A stretch of 64,000 nt of DNA from Colias croceus (taxonomy: Eukaryota > Arthropoda > Insecta > Lepidoptera > Pieridae), in the NCBI RefSeq assembly GCF_905220415.1, contig NC_059565.1:1946501-2010500 (forward strand), in the 5' to 3' direction. A program made the position numbers and the translations under genes. The first letter of the stretch is position 1. Every line of letters begins with the position of its first letter. Shown here piece by piece: positions 49,803 to 58,977 of this stretch. The notes under the pieces are model-generated. The model saw only the letters and a list, made by a program, of their open reading frames with translations. It made no database searches and was not told where the DNA came from.

Positions 49803-49962
49803 AAAAAATACGTGTGGCACTCGAGGACGGCCGCGGTAAAGCTATTGCATAGGATCGCATCGCTGTGCCGGTTGGATTGAGGGGTGTTAGGTTTTTTCGT
49901 TACGGAATTTTTACATTCGGTCGCCGCGCTCAATGTCTGAGATAAAAGCTATGCAATAGCTT
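49803..49962. repeat. GC-rich interspersed repeat J, copy 2
   Basis: ACGTGTGGCACTCGAGGACG and GGTTTTTTCGTTACGGAATT match 3716-3886. AAGCTATTGCATA (49839-49851) and TATGCAATAGCTT (49950-49962) are a perfect inverted repeat within it. Confidence 0.72.
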
Positions 49963-50191
49963 AATAACTTTTTAAACGACATACATACAGACCTAACTTT
50001 AACAAGACTAGTGTTTATTTCTAAGCTAAGTAACTTGGCCAACTAAGTAATTGTTATTACTTACCTAAGTGTAAGTGACAAGTACAAAGTAATTAACAAC
50101 GTCAAGAGTTTAATAAACATTGATTTAAACAAGGGAAAAAAGTGATCAGTTGTTTGTTAATTATGTTAATAACTTAATTTTATAGCTACTG

Positions 50192-50252
50192 CCTCTTTGG
50201 TATAGTGGTTAACTTATACCCAGAATTTAGGTCTGTCTTTGATTCCCGGTAG
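50192..50252 (+). repeat. tRNA-like fragment
   Basis: CCTCTTTGGTATAGTGGTTA then ACTT and TTGATTCCCGGTAGA are A- and B-box-like, but acceptor stems do not pair. Confidence 0.35.
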
Positions 50253-50301
50253 ATAAAACAGCATCGATTAAGAGAAATTAAAGAGATTTTTATTCTTGAA
50301 A

Positions 50302-50492
50302 TCTATACTAATATTATAAAGCTGAAGAGTTTGTTTGTTTGAACGCACTAATTTCGGGAACTACTGGTCCGATTTGAAAAATTGTTTCGGTGATAGATAG
50401 CCCATTTATCGAGGAAGGTTATAGGCTATATTTCATCACGCTACGGGCAACAGGAGTAGAGCCACGGAGGTGCAACCGCGCGGAGCAGCTAG
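50302..50492 (+). mobile_element. HLE-C, full length
   Basis: TCTATACTAATATTATAAAG to CCGCGCGGAGCAGCTAG. Confidence 0.85.
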
Positions 50493-50528
50493 TAATGTAA
50501 TATGAATGATAAACAATATCCTATCCTG

Positions 50529-50761
50529 TCCTTCTAATATTATAAATGCGAAAGTTTGTGAGGGTGGATGTATGTGTATGTATGTTAGTTACTCTTTCAC
50601 GCAAATACTACCGAACTGATTACAATGAAATATAGCACAAGTTTCTTGGTGAATTTGAAAAATTCTTTCAGTGTTAGATAGCCCATTTATTGAAGAAGGC
50701 TATAGGCTATATATCATCACCCTTAGGCCAACAGGAGCGGAGCAATGCGGGTGAAACCTAG
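50529..50761 (+). mobile_element. Chimeric Helitron-like element, HLE-A 5' joined to HLE-C 3'
   Basis: It runs as HLE-A from CTTCTAATATTATAAATGCG to TTACAATGAAATATAGCACA (50646), then as HLE-C from GAATTTGAAAAATTCTTTCA to ACCAACAGGAGCGGAGCAAT, ending GTGAAACCTAG. The junction differs from that of 841-1076. Confidence 0.75.
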
Positions 50762-51074
50762 GAAATATAGGAAATAAAAGTTATGTAGTCTGTTCGTATG
50801 TATGCATGCTCTTTACGCTTTCTCAATCGGACAATACGTATGCAATTATAAATTTTATAGACTTTGACATTTTAGCCCGTGTTTTACGATCAATAAATCT
50901 GTTATTAACTAGCTCTACCCCGGGGTATCGTTTGCGATATTTATAATAATAAAACAGTTTGGTCTCCAGAATTGTCCGAAAACACAACATTTACTTTCAA
51001 TATTGTTTAAAAAAATCTACTAAATTAATTTTCGTTTATCGTTTCTCAACGTAGGTATTTATATTACCTATTAA

Positions 51075-51248
51075 CTAGTAGCACGCCCCGGCTTCGCTTG
51101 TAGTACATATTATAGCACTCGAGGATCATATATCATCATAATATCCACATGCAAGAATTTGAAATTGATCTAGTGATTTCTGAGATTAACATATTCAAAC
51201 AAACAAACTCTACAGCCATATATCATTATGTAGTAGTTAGGTATAGAT
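51075..51248 (-). mobile_element. Chimeric Helitron-like element, HLE-C 5' joined to HLE-G 3'
   Basis: On the plus strand CTAGTAGCACGCCCCGGCTT then CGCTTGTAGTAC is a G-type end. ATTTCTGAGATTAACATATT then CAAACAAACAAACTCTACAG is the HLE-C start. Confidence 0.6.
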
Positions 51249-51499
51249 AGGTCATTCCAGGTCATAATATACCTAAATAGCTAATCCAAATCAATAAAAC
51301 AGGTTTTGCATGAATATGCTAAGATTAATTTATATTCAGATATACTTACTAATTTATTTTATTACTAGAAAAGATAATAAACAATAAACTTATATCCCTG
51401 TGTGTATCACTACATAGCTTCTACATAGTATAAAACAAAGTCGCTTTCTCAGTCCCTATGTATGCTTAAATCTTTAAAACAACGGATTTTGATGGTTTT

Positions 51500-51598
51500 T
51501 GATGGATATGCGGAAGGACACGAATGAAACGCTAGACGGCTGTTAACGAACTGACTTTAATGTGTCGTAAGATGACAAATCAATGCCCATACATAACA
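51500..51598 (-). repeat. 3' LTR of mag-like element (99 bp)
   Basis: Read on the minus strand it starts TGTTATGTATGGGCATTGAT and ends CGCATATCCATCA. It is identical over all 99 bp to 55811-55909. TG...CA ends are canonical. A 5-bp duplication GTTTT flanks the whole element (51495-51499, 55910-55914). Confidence 0.95.
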
Positions 51599-51613
51599 GT
51601 CCCTCCCCCATAG
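51599..51613 (-). promoter_or_regulatory. Polypurine tract
   Basis: CTATGGGGGAGGGAC on the minus strand directly abuts the 3' LTR, where plus-strand DNA synthesis is primed. Confidence 0.8.
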
Positions 51614-51624
51614 TAAAACATAAA

Positions 51625-54600
51625 TTAAAAATACTTTTTGAAGTCAACCTTGGGACGGTTGCGCTTCTCACGCGCGTTAGGGGCCGCTTGGTGCGGCTGG
51701 ACTTCATCGCGCTGCTGCTGGCTCGCTTCCGCGTCGTGGAAGCACTCGTCTTCCACATCGGTCTCGGGCGGGCGCCGCACGCCTCGCGTCGTCGTCACCC
51801 ACGACGGGGGCGAGCGCTGCTGTCCGTCAGTGGCCGGTTGAGGCGAGCCGCTGTTTACAGGTGAATTTGTCACCCTGTCGTTCCCTCTCTCCTCCACCTC
51901 TGCTCTCGGCACGGACGCTTCTCGTGTCGCAGACGTCGAAGGCGTTGGAGAATGCGATGATAATGTGTCCGATACGTTAGAATTTGCTAAGTCCCAAGGT
52001 TGCTTATCTAAAATATCGCCTTTGTATAGAATAATTTGATTCTTGTGTTTTTTAACTGTCGAATTTGTTACAAAATCTTTGATACAGTATAAAATTTTCC
52101 CCATTTTTCTTATAATAATACCCTTACACCATTTATAGTCTTTCTTATTAAAATGTTTTTTATATAAAACGTATTGTCCAGGCAAAAATACTACATCTCT
52201 TTTATGTACATTATTAGTTTGTGAACACTGATTAAAATATGTTACATTACTATTAGCGGATGCGGTCGATGAAAGCGGAAAACGATGATTTATTATATCA
52301 AAACGGCACCTCAGCTTGCGCCCAAACACTAACTGAGCCGGAGAAACATTTGTTATCGAATGCACAGAGTTACGGTAATCGAATAAATATTTGAGTAAAT
52401 TTAATCTACTATCTTTCATGTTTTTATTACTCAAAATACTAGATTTAATGCCTTTTTTTACAATTTTAACGTATATTTCGGCTTGGCCGTTACTAGCCGG
52501 GTGGTAAGGCGGTGACGTTAACTGATTAATACCGTTTAACTGACAGAAATATCTAAATTCTGTTGACGTGAACGCTGTACCATTATCCGACACTATCGTA
52601 TTAGGTAGCCCAAAACGAGATATAAATTCATACATTTTATCCGTTACGGCGCTCGAGTTACAACTACTCATCTCATAAACTTCGACCCATTTACTATAAG
52701 CATCCACTATGACCAAGTACATTCGACCATTTAGAGGCCCCAGAAAATCCAGATGTATTCTATAGAATGGGTGCGGTGCGGCGGGCCACGGAACAATAGG
52801 TGCCTTTGGTGGCGATGTCCTTAATTGATTACAAACATCACACGAACTTATCATTTTTTCAAGCGTTTCGTCTATGCCAGGAAACCAAAATCTCGCCCGG
52901 GCTTCCGCCTTAGTTTTCACTATACCCAAATGGGACGAATGCAATTCCTTTAGAACCTGATTACGTAAAGAACTCGGTAAAACTATCTTGTGCCCGCGCA
53001 TCAGACACTCATTCTCATGCGATAATTGCAACCTACAAGAAAAATATGGTTGAATTAAAGCATCGCTTACCTTTCTAGGCCAGCCGTTTAATACATAAGT
53101 AATAACTCGATTCAGTATCGGATCTTTAATAGTTGCTTCTCGCAACTCGCACATAGTGATCGGTAACGCGCCCTCAAAAACAAATCTAATATACGCTGCG
53201 CGGTCGCAGGTGTCTGCCTCCCCGCGCGCTTTCCCCCCGTCCGCCGGCTCGAGCGGTAGGCTCGCCCGTGATAGATAATCAGCTGCATTATCTTTGCTCT
53301 TTACATACTCAATCTCGTAATTGTAACTACTTAAAAACAACGCGTATCGTTGTAATCTGTTTGCCGATACTTCCGGAATGCCCTTATATGGACCGAATAT
53401 TGATAAAAGAGGCTTATGGTCCGTTCGTAAAATAAACGGTGCAGTACGACCGTACAAGTATTGATGAAATCGCCGCACACCAAAAATAATAGCGGTAGCT
53501 TCTTTTTGTATTTGCGAGTAATGCTTTTCTGCGCTATTTAAGGTACGAGACGCAAAAGCAACCGGTCTTTCTTGCCCATCACCCGCTATTTGGGATAAAA
53601 TTGCCCCTAACCCACTTGGTGATGCGTCCACCGTTAAAATAATTTTTGCTTCTGCGTTGTAGTGTGCTAACACTTGATCGGAAGCTAATATTTCCTTTAT
53701 TCGGATAAACGCTTTATTTTCTAGGTCTGACCAATGCCACTTAATACCTTTTTTTAATAATTCATATAGGGGACTTAATATCGTCGAAGCATCCGGTATA
53801 AAACATCTATAATAATTAATTAACCCCAAAAATGATTGTAACTGATTTAAATTAGCAGGAATGGGGGCTTCCAATATAGCTTTAACTTTGTCCGGATTTT
53901 TTTTCAATCCATCCTTATTAATAATATATCCTAAGTAGTTAATCTCATCCTTAAAATATTCACATTTCTCCCGCTGTAAAACGAGCCCGGCTGCTTGTAA
54001 GCGTTGTAATACCGTGTGTAGCCTTTCGAGATGTTCAGCACGGTTGCGGCCCGTGATACAGACATCATCTAATAAACACAGTACGCCGTCGATACCGGAA
54101 AGCAACTCGTCCATTGCGCGTTGAAAAATAGCAGGCGCGCTCGCTAACCCGAAAACTAGCCTTGTAAATACAAAAAGGCCGCGATGGGTATTGATGCAAG
54201 TGTACTTTTGTGACTGATCATCTAGAATGAATTGGTTATAAGCCATTGATAAGTCTAATTTGGAAAACTGCTGACCGCCGTGAAGCTTCGAAAATAATTC
54301 TTTTATAGTCGGTAATGGATATTTGTCAACTACTAATTGTTTATTTAGACTAACTGAGTAATCAACACACAATCGAACCGATCCGTCGCGTTTTAACACA
54401 GGAACGATCGGCGACGCGTACTCTGAGTGTGATACGGGTTTGAGTATTCCTAAATCTAGAAGCCTGTTTATTTCCTGGTCTACTTTATCACGCAATGCGA
54501 ACGGCATGGGGCGTGCTTTGAAATATAAGGGTTTTGCGTCTGGTTTCAAATGTAATGAAACTTTATGCCTATTAAATTCGCCTAATTTATTAGAAAATAT

Positions 54601-55773
54601 GTCTGAATAACGTAAATGTAATGAATGTATATCACTTGCAACTGTACAATTAAATACCGGTGATAGTTGTAACTCGAATTTCGCTATAAAATCTCGACCG
54701 AGGAGGGGCGATCCGCCGTGACGAACAACATACACTTGTAGTTTATTCGTACGTCCCTTCCATTCCACCGTCATAGGTGCACAGCCTACGCATGCAATGA
54801 TCTCCCCCGTGTAACTGACGAGTTTTTTATTAGTGTTCGATAATGGTACATTCGGAAAATACATTGAATAGGTTCTATTAGATATGACAGTAACGGCCGA
54901 ACCACTATCCACTTCAAAGGGAATTTTTACCCCGTTTACACATACTGTTTCCACTAACGGCTCCCCTTTAATTGATCGAATAAGATATAACTCACCATCG
55001 TCATCGCTCTCACCGGTCGCATCCGTATTTACACATTTGACTGCTTTGCACATTCGACGCAAGTGACCCTTTTTATGACATCTCTTACAAATAAAACTCG
55101 CGAAACGACACTCTGACGACTTATGATTTTTATAGCCGCACACTGAACACTTTTCTTTATTCTCACTATTGTTCTTGTTATATGGCACTTTATTCGCGAT
55201 CTTAAACAAAGCGTCGGATGTATTTGGCGTAGCCGCAATGGCGGCCGCGCGCGCGCTGCGTAGATTCTCGACCAGCTCCACCGCTCTGGCTAATGTCAGC
55301 TCTGCCAGGTCCTGCACGTACAGCTTCTCTTTCTCGGGTCCCGGCAACATTCCCATTATAAATCGATCGCGCAACACCTCTTCTACATTACTGAAGTTAC
55401 AGTATGCTGTGAGGCCGCGAAGTCTCGCCGCCCATTGTTGCGCCGATTCCGTAGGTAGTTGTTCTGCCGAATAGAATTTATGCCGTTCACCAAAACCAAC
55501 TTGTTTCGGCGTAAAATGTGCATCTAAAAGGCGCAGAATGTCTTCATATGGCACCTCTTGCAATTCTTTCGGCAACGCAAGGTCAGATGCCAACTTGTAG
55601 GTACTATCTGACAATGCACTGAGTAAGAACGCTCGTCTTTTCACTCCCAAGGGGTCTTTCACCGCATCTATGTCGTTCGCGATGAACCATTGAGCTATCC
55701 TGCTTTTGAAAGTCTTCCACGTTTGCAGACTGTGATCGAAATTGGATAAAATGCTCATATTCGAAAACGACAT
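51625..55773 (-). CDS. gag-pol polyprotein of mag-like Ty3/gypsy element (1382 codons)
   Basis: The polyprotein supplies particle, maturation, reverse transcription and integration functions. Residues 1-205 are a gag/capsid-like region (start MSFSNMSILSNFDHSLQTWK). Two CX2CX4HX4C zinc knuckles lie at about 209-222 and 229-242. The aspartic protease has FEVDSGSA (about 287-293). Reverse transcriptase shows VPVLKRDGSVRLCVDY, SKLDLSMAYNQ and CLLDD (catalytic Asp pair). RNase H shows TVDASPSGLGA and RTDHKPL. Integrase has a HHCC finger (HSSHLGIV to CDVC) and the D, D, E triad in LDFLGPLNG, VSDNGTAF and ASNGQAEIY. The C-terminus is Ser/Pro-rich, then basic. The ATG at 55771-55773 follows the 5' LTR by 37 nt. 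No stop or frameshift interrupts it. No envelope gene is present. Confidence 0.95.
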   Translation of the reverse strand: MSFSNMSILSNFDHSLQTWKTFKSRIAQWFIANDIDAVKDPLGVKRRAFLLSALSDSTYKLASDLALPKELQEVPYEDILRLLDAHFTPKQVGFGERHKFYSAEQLPTESAQQWAARLRGLTAYCNFSNVEEVLRDRFIMGMLPGPEKEKLYVQDLAELTLARAVELVENLRSARAAAIAATPNTSDALFKIANKVPYNKNNSENKEKCSVCGYKNHKSSECRFASFICKRCHKKGHLRRMCKAVKCVNTDATGESDDDGELYLIRSIKGEPLVETVCVNGVKIPFEVDSGSAVTVISNRTYSMYFPNVPLSNTNKKLVSYTGEIIACVGCAPMTVEWKGRTNKLQVYVVRHGGSPLLGRDFIAKFELQLSPVFNCTVASDIHSLHLRYSDIFSNKLGEFNRHKVSLHLKPDAKPLYFKARPMPFALRDKVDQEINRLLDLGILKPVSHSEYASPIVPVLKRDGSVRLCVDYSVSLNKQLVVDKYPLPTIKELFSKLHGGQQFSKLDLSMAYNQFILDDQSQKYTCINTHRGLFVFTRLVFGLASAPAIFQRAMDELLSGIDGVLCLLDDVCITGRNRAEHLERLHTVLQRLQAAGLVLQREKCEYFKDEINYLGYIINKDGLKKNPDKVKAILEAPIPANLNQLQSFLGLINYYRCFIPDASTILSPLYELLKKGIKWHWSDLENKAFIRIKEILASDQVLAHYNAEAKIILTVDASPSGLGAILSQIAGDGQERPVAFASRTLNSAEKHYSQIQKEATAIIFGVRRFHQYLYGRTAPFILRTDHKPLLSIFGPYKGIPEVSANRLQRYALFLSSYNYEIEYVKSKDNAADYLSRASLPLEPADGGKARGEADTCDRAAYIRFVFEGALPITMCELREATIKDPILNRVITYVLNGWPRKVSDALIQPYFSCRLQLSHENECLMRGHKIVLPSSLRNQVLKELHSSHLGIVKTKAEARARFWFPGIDETLEKMISSCDVCNQLRTSPPKAPIVPWPAAPHPFYRIHLDFLGPLNGRMYLVIVDAYSKWVEVYEMSSCNSSAVTDKMYEFISRFGLPNTIVSDNGTAFTSTEFRYFCQLNGINQLTSPPYHPASNGQAEIYVKIVKKGIKSSILSNKNMKDSRLNLLKYLFDYRNSVHSITNVSPAQLVFGRKLRCRFDIINHRFPLSSTASANSNVTYFNQCSQTNNVHKRDVVFLPGQYVLYKKHFNKKDYKWCKGIIIRKMGKILYCIKDFVTNSTVKKHKNQIILYKGDILDKQPWDLANSNVSDTLSSHSPTPSTSATREASVPRAEVEERGNDRVTNSPVNSGSPQPATDGQQRSPPSWVTTTRGVRRPPETDVEDECFHDAEASQQQRDEVQPHQAAPNAREKRNRPKVDFKKYF

Positions 55774-55792
55774 TTTAATATTTTTTATATCG

Positions 55793-55810
55793 CGGGTATC
55801 TCGTCGCCAC
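55793..55810 (-). other. Candidate primer-binding site
   Basis: TGGCGACGAGATACCCGC begins one base inside the 5' LTR. TGG matches the complement of a tRNA CCA end. I cannot name the primer tRNA. Confidence 0.55.
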
Positions 55811-55909
55811 TGATGGATATGCGGAAGGACACGAATGAAACGCTAGACGGCTGTTAACGAACTGACTTTAATGTGTCGTAAGATGACAAATCAATGCCCA
55901 TACATAACA
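55811..55909 (-). repeat. 5' LTR of mag-like element (99 bp)
   Basis: Identical to the 3' LTR. At 99 bp it is very short for gypsy elements. No clear TATA box is seen in it. Confidence 0.95.
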
Positions 55910-56069
55910 GTTTTTTAATAGATAGAGTGATACAAGAGGAAGGTTTTAGTACATAATTTATTAGGTTTTAGACAAAGCGGGCGAAGTCACGGGCGGAAAG
56001 CTAGTAGTAAATAATTTCACACGAAATGATAAGAGTCAAGAGTATATAGGTAGTACATAAACATTGTAC

Positions 56070-56374
56070 CATTGAGATATACATATGGAGACTACACCGT
56101 CTACATCACTTATGTTCTGCTCACCATAAGCTTATGGCTTAACTGCACGCTCATTTTATATTTGTTTTAAAGTGAAACGCATCAAATATGCCTTCGTGTG
56201 TGTTACGACATTGCACAAATAATACAAATAATACGGAAAAGTTCAAAGGAATAACTTTTAATCGGTAAGTACCTAACTAGATAATATAATTTTTAAAACT
56301 TAGTTAGAGCAAAAAAATGGCGCACAGATTTTGTTCATGGTGTCTCCTCCATACGTAGTAATATTATCTCAATG
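56070..56374 (+). mobile_element. Non-autonomous DNA element with THAP-type exon, copy 2
   Basis: The element starts CATTGAGATATACATATGGA and ends, inverted, CATTGAGATAATATTACTAC. A perfect 8-bp duplication CATTGTAC flanks it (56062-56069 and 56375-56382). It is a close homologue of 4661-4972 in opposite orientation. An exon-like segment lies at 56188-56264 (separate entry). The 3' half, with GCACAGATTTTGTTCATGGT, is conserved in both copies but has no coding signal that I recognise. Confidence 0.85.
56188..56264 (+). CDS. THAP-like N-terminal exon inside the element
   Basis: ATG at 56188-56190, 118 bp from the element end, opens MPSCVLRHCTNNTNNTEKFK then GITFN and two bases before a consensus GTAAGT donor at 56265. 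THAP domains are C2CH zinc-dependent DNA-binding modules that commonly start with Met, a C-x4-C-like pair and a G(I/V)(S/T)FH/N segment leading into FP. The rest of the domain would be on later exons, which this element lacks. The seen facts are the short frame and donor conserved between two copies; the THAP assignment is from recall of the family. Confidence 0.55.
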
Positions 56375-56382
56375 CATTGTAC

Positions 56383-57360
56383 ACTAATTATATCCATATG
56401 GATAGATACATATCTAGTACATATCTAGTACATATCATATCCAATAAATAATATAATACAATAATTTAAAAGAAAATAAAATGACTAATTTCGTGTTGTC
56501 CTTAGTCCCATACCCCATTGTGGGGTATGGCCGTTTGGGGTTTAAACACTTTAAGATATATTTTGTTTTTGACTTCACTGAGTATCAAATTTAAACTTGT
56601 TTGTATTATTGCACTTGTAAGGTTATTAACATTTGTCAAAAATTAAAATGGATTACACTTCATAACGAATTTATTTATTCTAAGCCAATATTAAATTATT
56701 TTTTAAGTCTTGTAAATATCTTTATACCTAGAATTATAAAACAGTGTATAATTTGTAATATAAAAACAGCATATACTGACTATGCTGCTAAAAACTGAGA
56801 TGTCAACGCTGATATTCAGCATAACGACTAAATATAGGCTTAGAGGAAAAATAACATTAACTTTAAAGCCGGTCTATTATAAAAAAAACCTGTTTTTAAT
56901 TATAAAAACGTAGGAATAGTAAAATAAAAATATCTGAATGTTTTGTTTTTTACAAACATTATTTGGTACAAATTTTCTATAAAATTCTCATCACAAAATA
57001 TATATTTGTATTTTATTAAATTGACTTGAAAATTTGTCATTCATAACCTAGGTATAAGAGTAAGTCAATATTACTACACCATTTTTATAAAATACAAAGA
57101 ATATACATATATAATATAATATAATCAAAATGCAGCACGACTCCCCAAGAATGCAATTCTCGTTTTAAATACATCTATATAGATAAAAGAACTCGGAAAA
57201 TTCCTTTAAAATCGAATGCAAACATTCCTATATCATCTCCCTTACATACTCTGTACATTTTTCACCAAAACAAGCTTAAAAAGTTTTAATTTCAGCGCAT
57301 ACTTTTAACCGCGTATAAACGGCGTCGATTTTAAAGCGTCGACACCGCTGCAAAGGTCAA
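56383..57360. other. AT-rich stretch, no gene recognised
   Basis: CCCATACCCCATTGTGGGGT near 56508-56528 is a short palindrome-like motif. The 65-codon frame at 56601-56798 has no recognisable motif. Confidence 0.35.
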
Positions 57361-57381
57361 ACGATGTTTCATAAACCATCG

Positions 57382-57535
57382 TATATATAAGAAAGGCGTA
57401 AGCTTACCTCAGGCTGTTATCTCGTTTGACTCAAAGGATTTCGTGTGACGTCACAAAAGTATTAAATACAGATTGTTCACGGTGGACGTTGTAGTGTGTT
57501 GTGTTGTGTGGTTGCGGAACGTGACGTCGCATATT
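57382..57535 (+). promoter_or_regulatory. Candidate TATA promoter and non-coding first exon
   Basis: GTATATATAAGAAAGGCG (TATA box 57382-57390) is followed about 25-30 bp on by CTCAGGCTG, a plausible initiator near 57410. Downstream is a GC-richer stretch with TGACGTCA at 57446-57453 and TGACGTCG at 57522-57529, both CRE-like, ending at a GTGAGT donor at 57536. An inverted repeat ACGATG...CATCGT spans 57361-57382. No ATG-led frame of note is present, so the exon would be untranslated and the gene would continue to the right, largely outside the window. This is inference from motifs. Confidence 0.4.
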
Positions 57536-57540
57536 GTGAG

Positions 57541-58575
57541 TTCCATTTTTGAATTTTTTTTTCTTTTTCTGTTACTTTTTTTTGCGGCCAGGTTTTGGAT
57601 TGCGGCCTGTGTTTTTTAAATAGATGTGATAGATAAAATATAGTTTAAAAATGTAGTTAGTCTTTTTAAGTAAAATATTTAAGTTTAACGGAGTAAATAT
57701 TTTTTTATGTTGTTAAAAAAAATATAATAAATGGTGAGATTGTCTATGGTGTTTTTTAAATACGTGACAGATAAAATATAGTTATAAAAATTGTTTTTTT
57801 TAAGTATAATGTTTAATGCTGTTTAAATTAAAAAAATAATAATAAGTAAGGATTGAGGTAGTCTATGTTTTTTTAATTACGCGATAGATAAATTAATATA
57901 GATAGTTTTTTTAAGTAAAATATTTTAGTACACATTTATTATTTTAATGATAAGTATAGAATTTTTTTTAATAATAATATGATAATATAAGGTTTTGAAA
58001 TAAAAAGATTAAAGATATTATCACAGATTCGTTGCCGATGTTTATCGTAAGCTTATAACCTTATGACCTACGTTACCGTAACCTACTAATTAGGCAGAAC
58101 TTTTGCAATCGGCTCAGCGGTTTTTGTTATTGTATTAATTTTATGACAGGTAGTTAATTAAACTTTTATTATACTCGTATGATTATTAGATTGTATAAAT
58201 TTATAGCATACAATTCATTCTATGCATTTACTTTGAATTAAATGTATTTTTAAATTAAGAATGTTTATGTTTAAAAAAAAATATATTTTAAATTCAGAAT
58301 TTTTATGTTGTAACTCAGAATATGTTTCTTTAAGTATAAATGGTGTTGTTCGTATAGTTGAAAATTTGTGAATAATAGAAAAATAGATATTTTTCATACT
58401 TTTTATCACATAAAAGTTGGAAATGAATACAAATGAAGATATTTTTAATAGAAAGGTAAAAAAGTTCTGTAATAATTTTTGTACCGTATTTTACAGTACA
58501 CTGTACAGTATTTTACCAATAATGAGAAATCCATTTAGATGTTGACAAAATACTTAATAAGTAGTTTATTTTATA
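57541..58575. other. AT-rich stretch, no gene recognised
   Basis: If the 57382 promoter is real, this would be first-intron sequence. TTTTTTAAATA(C/G)...GATAGATAAAATATAG motifs recur at about 57615, 57750 and 57875, suggesting an old local tandem duplication with a spacing near 130 bp. Confidence 0.35.
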
Positions 58576-58734
58576 TCACTACATAGCATAAATCAAAGCC
58601 GCTTTCTCTGTCCCTATGTATGCTTAAATTTGGATTTTGATGCGTATTTTTTAAATAGAGTTATTCAAGAGGAAGGTTTTAGTATATAATTTATTAGGTT
58701 TTAGACAAAGCGAGCGAAGCCGGCGGGAAGCTAG
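58576..58734 (+). mobile_element. HLE-D with internal deletion
   Basis: TCACTACATAGCATAAATCA to GCCGGCGGGAAGCTAG. The CTTTAAAACTACGCAACG block is missing. Confidence 0.82.
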
Positions 58735-58977
58735 TTCATAATATTATTCATAGGAGCTAGTTCATAATAATATTATTAATTCATAGTATAATCAAGAAGT
58801 CCTATGTTTGTTTTCCGGTGTAGATAAACATAAGAAAAATTTTGGGTTGTCACAGAAGACTATGAACATAACGATTTTGTATGTAAAGAAAAGTGAACAA
58901 AAAATTGGTCACCTAAAGAGATGTATAATGCATCTGCCCCTACTCTACAAGAGGCACATACACAATTAATAGATCAA

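Larger units (their letters stand above)
51500..55909 (-). mobile_element. Complete Ty3/gypsy (mag-like) LTR retrotransposon, nested and recent
   Basis: The 4410-bp element has two identical 99-bp LTRs, a polypurine tract (CTATGGGGGAGGGAC, minus strand of 51599-51613) next to the 3' LTR, a possible primer-binding site starting TGGCGACGAGATACCCGC (minus strand of 55793-55810) one base inside the 5' LTR, one uninterrupted gag-pol frame, and a GTTTT target duplication. Very short LTRs and a single fused frame are features of the mag lineage first known from the silkworm. Identical LTRs point to very recent insertion. Confidence 0.95.
51407..56004 (+). mobile_element. HLE-D split by the LTR retrotransposon
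   Basis: The left part (51407-51499) runs to AACGGATTTTGATGG then TTTT. The right part (55915-56004) resumes TTAATAGATAGAGTGATACA and ends CACGGGCGGAAAGCTAG. Together they make one normal HLE-D. Confidence 0.88.

Noticed and set aside
51543..51864. Plus-strand frames opposite the gag-pol C-terminus
   Set aside because: Antisense shadows of the retrotransposon ORF in a GC-rich Ser/Pro region.
55029..55474. Additional zinc-finger-like frames near the gag knuckles
   Set aside because: Overlapping frames of gag-pol; the true CX2CX4HX4C knuckles are in the 1382-codon frame.
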